Notes under the pieces: model-generated | Database searches by the model: none | Seen by the model: only the letters and a program-made list of their open reading frames with translations | Told to the model about the DNA's origin: nothing | Part shown: one piece after another, positions 7,016 through 14,470 of the stretch | Layout: each line of letters opens with the position of its first letter | Position numbering within the stretch: position 1 is the stretch's first letter | DNA from: Chloroflexota bacterium | GTDB taxonomy: Bacteria > Chloroflexota > UBA11872 > VXNJ01 | DNA: 15,504 bases | Assembly: GCA_026708165.1 (NCBI GenBank) | Contig: JAPOVO010000209.1 | Coordinates: 1-15,504, forward strand | Direction: 5' to 3' | Position numbers and translations under genes: made by a program

Positions 7016-8700
7016 TAAAAAGCCCTCGCGTCGGGATCGTCGGTCTTTGCCGCAAGCTCTCCGGTTTCGATTCGTGTCCCCTCGCGATTTTGATAGGCAA
7101 GCGTGTGGAGTCGCCAGTGCTCATCGTCTCGGTCAGCGTGGTCTCGTCTGAAGTGGCTACCACGCGACTCCGTGCGGTTGCTTGCGCTATCCAGCACGAC
7201 TCCCGCAACTTCCACCATGTTTATCAGCTCGAGCGCCGCCCTAACTTCGAGGTTGAACCGCTTGGACTTGTTGGCAATGCCGATGTCGGCGAGCCGTTCG
7301 GAGACAGAGTCGAGGGCGGATCGCGCAGTCGCCAGCCCTTCGCCATCGCGGAAGACTCCGACGTGGGATGACATGACCGAACGCATTTCACCCGTCAGCG
7401 TCGACGCCCTCTCCGCGCCTGGATGTGCCACCAACCGGCCGACCCGATCGGCCTCGTCGTCGCGCGCGGCGCTCAAGTCAGCGAAGTGGAGAACTCCTTC
7501 CGATGCCCGGTTGGCGGCTGCGTTGCCAGCCAGTCGGCCAAAGACAAGCGCCTCGGCCAGTCCGTTTCCAGCCAGCGGACCGGCTCCATGGACTCCTGTG
7601 CTTGCACATTCGCCCACCGCATAAAGCCCGGCAACCGCAGTGGAGCCGTCAAGGTCGGTGGGTATTCCACCCGCGCTGGAGTGCGCGGAAGGAACGACGG
7701 GAACAGGATTCTCGCTCGGATCGAGATTAAGCAGGTCCCCGCAGAGGCGCTGGAAATTCGGCAGCGAGGAGGCCATATCCCCGTTGCGGCTCGCGTCGAG
7801 ACTCACGCACCCGCCGTTTACGCCGCGGCCTGCGTCGATCTCGGTCTGCACCGCGCGGGAGACGATGTCGCGGGGCGCGAGCTCCAGGCTTTCGGAAGCG
7901 TAGCGCTCCATGAAACGCTCGCCCTCTGAATTGCGCAGTAGCGATCCGTGCGACCGCGCCGCCTCGGTTATCGATATCCCGCGGGCTAGCGCGTTCCCGG
8001 CGACGTAAAGGCCCGTAGGGTTGAATTGAACGAACTCCATGTCGCGCAAGGGAAGTCCCTCGCGATATGCAAGCGCAAGGCCGTCGGCGGTGTTGGAAAC
8101 TGGACTTGTGTTGATCTCGTAAACACCCGCCGCACCGCCCGTCGCCAGTATGACCGCCCGGGCCCCGACTGCGTGCAGCTCGCCCGACCGCAAGTCGGTC
8201 GCGACCACTCCCAGTACTTCCTCGTCGCGCACGACCAAGCGTGTTACATACCATTCGTCCAGAACGGTGACGCCCGCTTTGACAAGCTCTGCCCAGAGAG
8301 TCTGTGCCAGGAGAACACCTGTCCAGTCGGCGCCATGGGCCGCGCGGGACCGGCTCGTGCCGCCAAGCCTGTGAAGCGCAAGGCGGCCGGTCGGATCGCG
8401 GTCGAACGCGACGCCGCTGTTTTCCATCTCGATAACGGCGCTCGCAGCATCCGCGCAAAGCGTCTCGACCGCATCCCTCTCCGACAGAAAGTCTCCCGCC
8501 CGAACGGTGTCGGTTGCATAAGTTTCCAGATCGTCCGAAGGATCGAGCGGCGCGTTGATCCCGCCTCCCGAAGATGTCGAACCTGATCGGACAGGATGAT
8601 CCTTCGATATCAACGCGACCCCGGCGGATGCCGAAGCGGCCAGAGCCGCGCGCATACCCGCAACACCGCCGCCGATAACAACCACGTCAAATTCGAGCAT
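7015..8700 (-). CDS. sdhA: Succinate dehydrogenase/fumarate reductase family flavoprotein subunit, atypical active site
   Basis: This 561-residue FAD protein is paired with sdhB. The Rossmann motif is GGGVAG (10-15). The usual segment R-S-H-T, whose His binds FAD covalently, reads R-S-G-S-T here (Gly40), so FAD is probably bound non-covalently, as in L-aspartate oxidase. Compared with E. coli FrdA, Thr245-Glu246, the proton-transfer Arg277 (PRD) and His340 (AHSSAGGI) are kept. The substrate His of QFHPTG is Asn227, and the substrate Arg of HGANRL is replaced by Pro375 (HGAGPL). The C-terminal ESRG and DDEHW motifs are typical of SdhA. Neighbours (sucD upstream, mdh and fumC downstream) favour a succinate/fumarate role, yet the changed residues leave substrate and direction open. 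ATG at 8700 has only a weak ribosome site and overlaps a preceding TGA (TGATG). Confidence 0.85.
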   Translation of the reverse strand: MLEFDVVVIGGGVAGMRAALAASASAGVALISKDHPVRSGSTSSGGGINAPLDPSDDLETYATDTVRAGDFLSERDAVETLCADAASAVIEMENSGVAFDRDPTGRLALHRLGGTSRSRAAHGADWTGVLLAQTLWAELVKAGVTVLDEWYVTRLVVRDEEVLGVVATDLRSGELHAVGARAVILATGGAAGVYEINTSPVSNTADGLALAYREGLPLRDMEFVQFNPTGLYVAGNALARGISITEAARSHGSLLRNSEGERFMERYASESLELAPRDIVSRAVQTEIDAGRGVNGGCVSLDASRNGDMASSLPNFQRLCGDLLNLDPSENPVPVVPSAHSSAGGIPTDLDGSTAVAGLYAVGECASTGVHGAGPLAGNGLAEALVFGRLAGNAAANRASEGVLHFADLSAARDDEADRVGRLVAHPGAERASTLTGEMRSVMSSHVGVFRDGEGLATARSALDSVSERLADIGIANKSKRFNLEVRAALELINMVEVAGVVLDSASNRTESRGSHFRRDHADRDDEHWRLHTLAYQNREGTRIETGELAAKTDDPDARAF

Positions 8701-8834
8701 CAGCGCCGCGTGCCTTTCGTCAGCCGGATCGTCATGCCAAGAAATGCTCCACCAATGAGCTTAGAAAGATGACACCGGTGATTTTGGTCGATTTTGCCAA
8801 AAGCTGCCAGTCACACCGCCGCAATCGCGAAAAA
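8701..8834 (-). promoter_or_regulatory. sucD-sdhA gap with inverted repeats
   Basis: This 134-base gap breaks an otherwise closely coupled operon. It holds TTTTGG (8782-8787) and CCAAAA (8797-8802), a 6-bp inverted repeat with a 9-base spacer, and nearby the palindrome CACCGGTG (8773-8780). The spacing would suit a protein operator or a weak hairpin; no clear -10/-35 pair or terminator T-run is seen. On the minus strand a frame without a family N-terminus runs into the sdhA start, ending in a TGA that shares bases with the ATG; its only ATG (8735) gives 11 codons, too short to call a gene. Confidence 0.3.
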
Positions 8835-9707
8835 TCAAGAAATCGTAGACCGAACGGCGGCTGCGATTTCGTCCGGTATAGCCGCAACGCGCACGCCCGC
8901 GCGCTCGAACGCCTCTATTTTTTCCGTCGCCGTTCCCGATCCCCCTGAAACGATAGCCCCCGCGTGCCCCATGCGCTTCTCCGGCGGGGCCGTTCGCCCG
9001 GCGATGAATGCAAGGACGGGTTTGCTCACGTTCGCGGCGATGTGCTCGGCGCACTGCTCTTCATCCGTTCCGCCGATTTCACCGATCACGACTATCGCTT
9101 CGGTTGACGGATCACGCTCGAACATGTCTACGACGTCGATAAAAGACGTGCCGATAATCGGGTCGCCTCCTATCCCCACGCACGTGCTCTGTCCCAGGCC
9201 TGAAGCTGAAAGCGACTGGACTACCTCGTATGTCAGCGTTCCGCTGCGGCTGACAACCCCCACCGGCCCGGGCATGTGCATCTGTCCGGGCAGTATTCCG
9301 ACTTTGACCTTGTGCGCGGGCGCTATCACGCCCGGGCAGTTCGGTCCGATCAAACGCGATCCCGCCGCCTTCACCCGGTGACAGACGGGAATCATGTCGA
9401 TCACTGGAATGCCCTCGGTGATGCAGACGATCAGGGGAATGTTGGCGGCGGCCTGTTCCAGAATCGCGTCAGGCGCGGCGAACGCGGGTACGAAGATTAT
9501 TCCGCAGTTCGGCTGGGTGCGGTCGACGGCTTCCTCGACCGTATCGAACACCGGCACGTCATGGACTGACTGCCCGCCCCGTCCTGGCACCACACCCGCC
9601 ACGACGTTGGAGCCGTAGTCGAGAATGAGCCGCGCATGAAACGAACCCTGATTGCCCGTAATACCCTGCACGAGCACTCGTGTGTCGGCGTCGACGAGGA
9701 TGCTCAA
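8835..9707 (-). CDS. sucD: Succinyl-CoA synthetase (ADP/GDP-forming), alpha subunit
   Basis: With SucC it converts succinyl-CoA, ADP (or GDP) and phosphate to succinate, CoA and ATP (or GTP) in the cytoplasm. It is 290 residues, the usual length. The CoA-binding loop is GITGNQG (15-21), followed by GPNCPG (121-126), and the active-site histidine that is phosphorylated is His248 in [10 protein letters not shown]. The N-terminus [17 protein letters not shown] matches the family, so the start is TTG at 9707. This TTG shares bases with the sucC stop (TTGA) and has no good ribosome site of its own, which suggests translation depends on ribosomes finishing sucC. Both subunits are expected in equal amounts, which this coupling would support. 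Confidence 0.95.
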   Translation of the reverse strand: MSILVDADTRVLVQGITGNQGSFHARLILDYGSNVVAGVVPGRGGQSVHDVPVFDTVEEAVDRTQPNCGIIFVPAFAAPDAILEQAAANIPLIVCITEGIPVIDMIPVCHRVKAAGSRLIGPNCPGVIAPAHKVKVGILPGQMHMPGPVGVVSRSGTLTYEVVQSLSASGLGQSTCVGIGGDPIIGTSFIDVVDMFERDPSTEAIVVIGEIGGTDEEQCAEHIAANVSKPVLAFIAGRTAPPEKRMGHAGAIVSGGSGTATEKIEAFERAGVRVAAIPDEIAAAVRSTIS

Positions 9708-10837
9708 GCGGCCGCTCGACTAACCGCTTCGTTCACGGCGTCGACCATGCCGGTATACGCTGATATTCCAGCGTCGCGGAGGACTTCCAGTCCCTCTTCT
9801 TCATTGGTTCCGACCAACCTGACTACCAGCGGAACGTTGCGGTCCAGACCGGTAGTCGCCGCTACGACGCCTCGCGCGACTTCGTCGCATCGGGTAATCC
9901 CGCCGAAGATATTCACCAATACCAGCTTCACCGTGGGGTCGGCGAGGATGATCTCCATGGCCGTACGTACCTGCGCGGCGTCGGCTCCACCCCCGACGTC
10001 GAGGAAGTTAGCAGGCTCGCCTCCCTGGAGCTTTATTACGTCCAGCAGCGCCATCGCCAGACCCGCCCCATTGACCATGCAGCCGATATTGCCGTCGAGC
10101 TTGACGTAGCTGATGCCCGATTCTCGCGCCCTACGCTCAGGCCCCGTCTCCTCCTCGGAATTTCGGAGCCCGGCTAGTGCCGGCCGCCGGAAGAGCGCGT
10201 TGTCGTCGATGTTTACCTTGGCGTCGATGGCTCGGAGTTCGCCTTCCGGCGTGACGATCAATGGATTGATCTCCGCCAGCGAAGCATCCGTCCGCACCGC
10301 GAGCTCTACCAGCGAGCGGGCTATCGCCTCAAACTTGCGGACCTGCTCCCAGTCGAGACCAAGCATGAACCCCAAACGGCGCCCCTGGTGAGCATCCAGC
10401 ACGCCGGACGGTTGAACATATTCCCTGTGAATCGCGGACGGATTGGTTCGTGCGACCTCTTCGATCTCGACTCCGCCCTCGCCGCTGACCATGAGCAGGA
10501 TGCGTCTCGCATCACGGTCGACGATCGCGCCCAGATAGATCTCTCGTTCTATGTCGGATGCTTCAGCGACGAGCACTTTCTCGACCGGGTAACCGCCGAT
10601 TGTGAGGCCGAGTATCTTTTCCGCCGCTTCCTGCGCGGCGGCGGGAGTCTGGGCCAGTTTGACTCCGCCCGCCTTGCCCCGTCCGCCCACCAGGACCTGA
10701 GCTTTGACGACGACCGGCTTGCCTATCTCCTCCGCAACTCCTCGCGCCTCACTGGCCGAGAAGGCTACGTTGCTCGCGGGTACGGGGATGCCGGCCTCAG
10801 CAAACAGCGCTCTCGCCTGGTATTCGTGGAGCTTCAA
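9704..10837 (-). CDS. sucC: Succinyl-CoA synthetase, beta subunit
   Basis: This 377-residue ATP-grasp subunit binds the nucleotide and pairs with SucD. The N-terminus [19 protein letters not shown] is the family signature, and [18 protein letters not shown] (about 43-60) is the nucleotide-binding strand with its glycine-rich loop. AEINPLIV supplies the Asn-Pro near the metal site, and the C-terminal CoA-ligase domain has [16 protein letters not shown] and the signature [15 protein letters not shown]. The frame stays open well upstream, but the family N-terminus fixes the start at TTG 10837, sharing bases with the icd stop (TTGA). A weak AAGG lies about 14 bases upstream. Length is slightly below the usual 385-390. 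Nucleotide preference (ADP or GDP) cannot be read with confidence. Confidence 0.95.
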   Translation of the reverse strand: MKLHEYQARALFAEAGIPVPASNVAFSASEARGVAEEIGKPVVVKAQVLVGGRGKAGGVKLAQTPAAAQEAAEKILGLTIGGYPVEKVLVAEASDIEREIYLGAIVDRDARRILLMVSGEGGVEIEEVARTNPSAIHREYVQPSGVLDAHQGRRLGFMLGLDWEQVRKFEAIARSLVELAVRTDASLAEINPLIVTPEGELRAIDAKVNIDDNALFRRPALAGLRNSEEETGPERRARESGISYVKLDGNIGCMVNGAGLAMALLDVIKLQGGEPANFLDVGGGADAAQVRTAMEIILADPTVKLVLVNIFGGITRCDEVARGVVAATTGLDRNVPLVVRLVGTNEEEGLEVLRDAGISAYTGMVDAVNEAVSRAAA

Positions 10838-11919
10838 GCGTCGTGCATGAGCCTTATGAGCGCATCCGCAACGTCGGACGTGCCCACAGCGGTCGGGTCG
10901 TCGCGGTTGGGTTTCATGTCGTACGTAACGGAATCTCCGGCCTCGATCAGCCGCGCGATGGCGCTGTCGAGCATGTCGGCGGCGGTGGTTTCGCCAATGT
11001 GGCGCAGCATCATTAGACCCGACAGGATCATGGCGAGCGGGTTGACCTTGTTCATACCGGTATAGCGAGGGGCGCTGCCGTGCGTGGCCTCGAATACGGC
11101 GAAGTCGTCTCCGATATTCGCTCCCGGGGCGACGCCAAGTCCCCCAATCAATCCCGCGCACAGGTCCGAAACGATGTCGCCGTAGAGGTTCGGCAAGACC
11201 ATCACGTCGTAGAGTTCCGGCTTTTGGACCAGCTGCATGCACATGTTGTCCACGATGCGGTCCTCGAATTCAACTTCGGGATAGTCCCGCGCAACGTCGC
11301 GGGCCACTTCGAGAAACAACCCGTCCGAGAATTTCATGATGTTGGCCTTGTGGACGGCCGTTACCTTCTTGCGGCCGTTCGCCAATGCGTAGTCGAATGC
11401 GAAACGGACGATGCGGTCGGTCGCCTCTACCGATATCGGTTTTATGCTGATGCCCGAGTCCGATGGAATGACCGACCCGTTCAGGCTGCTCAGATGTCCT
11501 ATTAAATCCGACGCAGCCTGGGACCCTCTCTCGAACTCGATTCCCGCATAGAGGTCTTCGGTGTTCTCCCGAACGATCACGAGATCGATCTCGTCGTAGA
11601 ACGAGCGAACTCCTTTATACATCTTGCAGGGACGCAGGCATGCATAGAGGTCCAGCTCTTTGCGCATGGCCACGGTCACGCTGCGAAAGCCCGTTCCCAC
11701 AGGAGTTGTGAGTGGGCCTTTGATGGCAAGTTTGTTCTCTCGAATCGAATCTAGTACCGACTCCGGCAACGGCTCTCCGGTTTTCTCCGCGACTTCGGCT
11801 CCAGCATTCTGGATATGCCAGTCGAATTCGACGCCGGTCGCGTCGAGTACTCGACGCATAGCCTCGGCGATCTCCGGGCCTGTTCCATCACCGGGAATTA
11901 GTGTGACGCTATATGTCAT
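10834..11919 (-). CDS. icd: Isocitrate dehydrogenase, NAD-type subfamily by length; cofactor uncertain
   Basis: Oxidatively decarboxylates isocitrate to 2-oxoglutarate. It is 361 residues, the length of bacterial NAD-IDH and isopropylmalate dehydrogenase relatives, shorter than E. coli NADP-IDH. Motifs: [10 protein letters not shown] (8-17), substrate residues Ser80 with Arg86 and Arg96, Tyr124 (ENTEDLYAG), catalytic Lys191 (HKANIMK) and metal ligands Asp248 and Asp252 (NLYGDIVSD). Ser80 and the [17 protein letters not shown] stretch indicate isocitrate over isopropylmalate. At the cofactor site, GSAPRYTG puts Arg284-Tyr285 where NADP enzymes have Lys-Tyr and NAD enzymes Asp-Ile; Tyr333 (VTYD) is also NADP-like, but the later Arg is Pro337. 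ATG at 11919 has a poor ribosome site. It is the first gene of the operon and is coupled to sucC by a TTGA overlap. Confidence 0.92.
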   Translation of the reverse strand: MTYSVTLIPGDGTGPEIAEAMRRVLDATGVEFDWHIQNAGAEVAEKTGEPLPESVLDSIRENKLAIKGPLTTPVGTGFRSVTVAMRKELDLYACLRPCKMYKGVRSFYDEIDLVIVRENTEDLYAGIEFERGSQAASDLIGHLSSLNGSVIPSDSGISIKPISVEATDRIVRFAFDYALANGRKKVTAVHKANIMKFSDGLFLEVARDVARDYPEVEFEDRIVDNMCMQLVQKPELYDVMVLPNLYGDIVSDLCAGLIGGLGVAPGANIGDDFAVFEATHGSAPRYTGMNKVNPLAMILSGLMMLRHIGETTAADMLDSAIARLIEAGDSVTYDMKPNRDDPTAVGTSDVADALIRLMHDA

Positions 11920-12169
11920 TTGGTCCGTTTTATAGTGAGTTAGGACGATGCCGGGCTAAATGATACCCGCGCTATCCATGCCGTGTTTGTGCTTGCGGGA
12001 GACCGCGTCAAATTACTCGCACTGGGTGAAATGTCAATCGCAAAAAGTACGTCTACTGGGTCCTGAGGTCATATCGTGCAGGCGATAGACTGGGAGACTG
12101 GCGCCGCCGTGCGCCGATCGAAACGCTTACTCTGTAAACAGCGCACGTTTGCTTAATGAGGTAGGGGCA
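11920..12169. promoter_or_regulatory. Divergent icd/aconitase intergenic region
   Basis: This shared control region of 250 bases should drive the TCA operon leftwards and aconitase rightwards. Besides the minus-strand promoter candidate at 12010-12037, a TATAAA lies just ahead of icd (minus strand, about 12-17 bases before its ATG) without a matching -35 box. On the plus side, CTGTAAACAG near 12131-12142 has short inverted arms and could be an operator, but it is weak. GAGGT (12158-12162), seven bases before ATG 12170, is the aconitase ribosome site. I see no RNA gene here. Confidence 0.5.
12010..12037 (-). promoter_or_regulatory. Candidate sigma-70-type promoter for the icd-to-fumC operon
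   Basis: Reading the minus strand, a perfect TTGACA (12037-12032) is followed after 16 bases by TAATTT (12015-12010), which keeps the key second A and last T of a -10 box. Transcription would begin near 12003 and leave about 84 bases ahead of the icd start. It lies in the 250-base gap between divergent icd and aconitase, where a promoter is expected. Confidence 0.4.
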
Positions 12170-14461
12170 ATGCCAACCATCGAGTCGACGCCCGAGTTAG
12201 TGGCGGGAATCTACGCGCGGATGCGTGAGACGTTGGAGATCGTGCGGACGCGCCTGGGACGTCCGCTGACTCTGGCCGAAAAGATCGTCTTCGGCCATCT
12301 GGACGATCCATCCGGAGACGACCTGACGCCCGGCGACAGTTACTTGCAGCTTCGACCCGACCGGGTTGCGCTCCAGGACGTGACCGGACAGATGGCGCTG
12401 CTCCAGTTCATGCTGGCCGCCCGCGACGAGGCGGCCGTGCCGACGACCGTTCACTGCGACCACCTCATCCGCGCGCACAACGGGTCCGCATCCGACCTGC
12501 ACGTCGCTCGCACCGAGAACGCCGAAGTATTCCAGTTCCTCGCCTCTGTCTCCCGCAAGTACGGACTCGGATTCTGGAGACCGGGTGCCGGAATAATCCA
12601 CCAGGTGGTACTCGAGAACTACGCGTTTCCCGGCGGTCTGATGATCGGGACCGACTCGCACACGCCCAACGCCGGCGGCCTCGGAATGCTGGCCGTGGGC
12701 GTCGGTGGAGCCGACGCAGTCGACGCGATGGTCGGATTCCCGTGGGAAGTGAAGAACCCGCACGTTGTGGGCGTACGACTCACGGGTGAGCTGAGCGGCT
12801 GGACCGCGCCTAAGGACGTGATCCTAAAGCTACTCGGGATTTTGACGACCAGTGGCGGGACGAACCGGATTATCGAATACTTCGGTCCGGGAACTCGATC
12901 ACTCTCCTGCACCGGCAAGGCGACGATAACCAACATGGGCGCGGAGCTTGGCGCTACAAGCTCCGTATTTCCTTTCGACGGACGAATGGCAACCTATCTG
13001 CGGGCCACCGGTCGCGGTGAACTGGCGGACTTGGCCGGCCAGGCCCTCGACCTGCTCACCGTGGACGAGGAGGTCAATGAGACCCCAACACGGTTCTATC
13101 AAGAGGTCATAGAAATCGATCTCAGCGAGCTTGAGCCGCACGTCGTCGGTCCGCACCGGCCAGATCTGGCACGGCCGGTATCCGAGATGGCGGCGGAGGT
13201 CGAAGCTCATGGCTATCCGAACGAGCTCTCCGCGGCGCTCATCGGAAGCTGCACCAACTCGTCATACGAAGACGTTTCACGTGCCGCCGATGTCGCCGCT
13301 CAGGCCGCGGCGCGCGGCGCGCGGGCTGTTACTCCGCTGCTCGTCACGCCCGGCTCCGAAACGGTGCGTGCGACCATAGAGCGCGATGGTCAACTCGGTG
13401 TCCTCGAATCGATTGGAGCGACGGTCCTCGCGAACGCTTGCGGACCCTGCATCGGGCAGTGGCGCAGGCGGGAAGCCGGCCCGGACGGGAGTCGGCCCGT
13501 GAAGGTCAATTCGATAATCTCGTCCTTCAACCGCAACTTCCCCCGCCGCAACGACGGGAACGCGAGCACGCATTCGTTTCTTGTAAGCCCGGAGATCGCC
13601 GTCGCTTACGGGTTGGCCGGGCGACTTTCGTTCAACCCGCTAGTCGACCGTATCGAATCCGCTGGCTCCGACGGGTTCCGGCTCGATCCTCCCGCTCCCG
13701 CGCCTGAAGTCCCGGCCGACGGCTTTACCGGTAAAGGCTACGGATACGAACCTCCCAGTGGCGACGCGTCGTCGGTCGAAATCAAGGTCGATCCGGAGAG
13801 CAAGCGGCTGGAGATCCTCCACCCGTTTCCCGAGCAATCCCCGGAGCATTTTCAAGACATGCCCGGGCTGCTGAAGGCCGCCGGACAGTGCACCACGGAC
13901 GCCATATCCCCAGCGGGACCGTGGCTGCGGTTCCGCGGGCACCTGACCAATCTCAGCGATAACATGTTCACCGGCGCTAACAATTCGTTCTCGGCAACAC
14001 CGGGGACAGGTTACAACCAGATTTCCGGAGCCGACGAAGAGCCGATTCCCGAGATAGCCAAGTCCTACCACAAGCACGGGCTGCGCTGGGTAGCCGTCGG
14101 TGATGAAAACTACGGCGAGGGCAGCAGCCGCGAGCACGCGGCCATGTCACCCAGACACCTGGGCGGCTCCGTGATCATCGTGCGGAGCTTCGCGCGAATC
14201 CACGAATCGAACCTCAAGAAACAGGGCCTGCTCCCGTTTACGTTCGTCAATCCCGACGACTACGACAAGATCGAAAAAACCGACCGAATCGACCTCGTCG
14301 ACATCCACGAGCTGGCCCCGGGGGAACCCGTAACCGCGGTGCTTCGACACGCCAACGGCTCAACTCACGCCATCGAGCTGGCGCACACGCTGAACGAGCA
14401 GCAGATAGAGTGGATTTGGGCCGGATCCGCCCTGAACGTGTTAAGGCGGAGTGTCGCCTAA
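12170..14461 (+). CDS. acn: Aconitate hydratase, mitochondrial-type
   Basis: Isomerises citrate to isocitrate through cis-aconitate with a [4Fe-4S] cluster; cytoplasmic. It is 763 residues, closer to mitochondrial aconitase (about 780) than to bacterial AcnA (about 890) or AcnB. The cluster cysteines are Cys361 (GSCTNSSYED) plus Cys424 and Cys427 (ACGPCIGQW). Substrate residues include Asp98-His99 (HCDHLI), DSHTPNAGGLG (162-172), SSFNRNFPRRNDGN (451-464) and the C-terminal swivel-domain GDENYGEGSSREHAA (644-658) with the catalytic Ser. ATG at 12170 is preferred because GAGGT sits seven bases upstream; a TTG at 12149 would add seven residues. It is transcribed away from icd, the next enzyme in the pathway, and ends nine bases from the convergent transporter gene, with no terminator in between. 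Confidence 0.96.
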   Translation: MPTIESTPELVAGIYARMRETLEIVRTRLGRPLTLAEKIVFGHLDDPSGDDLTPGDSYLQLRPDRVALQDVTGQMALLQFMLAARDEAAVPTTVHCDHLIRAHNGSASDLHVARTENAEVFQFLASVSRKYGLGFWRPGAGIIHQVVLENYAFPGGLMIGTDSHTPNAGGLGMLAVGVGGADAVDAMVGFPWEVKNPHVVGVRLTGELSGWTAPKDVILKLLGILTTSGGTNRIIEYFGPGTRSLSCTGKATITNMGAELGATSSVFPFDGRMATYLRATGRGELADLAGQALDLLTVDEEVNETPTRFYQEVIEIDLSELEPHVVGPHRPDLARPVSEMAAEVEAHGYPNELSAALIGSCTNSSYEDVSRAADVAAQAAARGARAVTPLLVTPGSETVRATIERDGQLGVLESIGATVLANACGPCIGQWRRREAGPDGSRPVKVNSIISSFNRNFPRRNDGNASTHSFLVSPEIAVAYGLAGRLSFNPLVDRIESAGSDGFRLDPPAPAPEVPADGFTGKGYGYEPPSGDASSVEIKVDPESKRLEILHPFPEQSPEHFQDMPGLLKAAGQCTTDAISPAGPWLRFRGHLTNLSDNMFTGANNSFSATPGTGYNQISGADEEPIPEIAKSYHKHGLRWVAVGDENYGEGSSREHAAMSPRHLGGSVIIVRSFARIHESNLKKQGLLPFTFVNPDDYDKIEKTDRIDLVDIHELAPGEPVTAVLRHANGSTHAIELAHTLNEQQIEWIWAGSALNVLRRSVA

Positions 14462-14470
14462 GGAGTCAAT

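Noticed and set aside
8703..8735. Eleven-codon frame ending at the sdhA start, as a possible remnant of an anchor subunit
   Set aside because: It is too short, has no clear ribosome site, and the open stretch before it has no start codon or membrane-protein pattern beyond one short hydrophobic run.
10838..11242. Upstream extension of the sucC frame into icd
   Set aside because: The extra part is out of frame with icd and is not SucC-like; the family N-terminus begins at TTG 10837.
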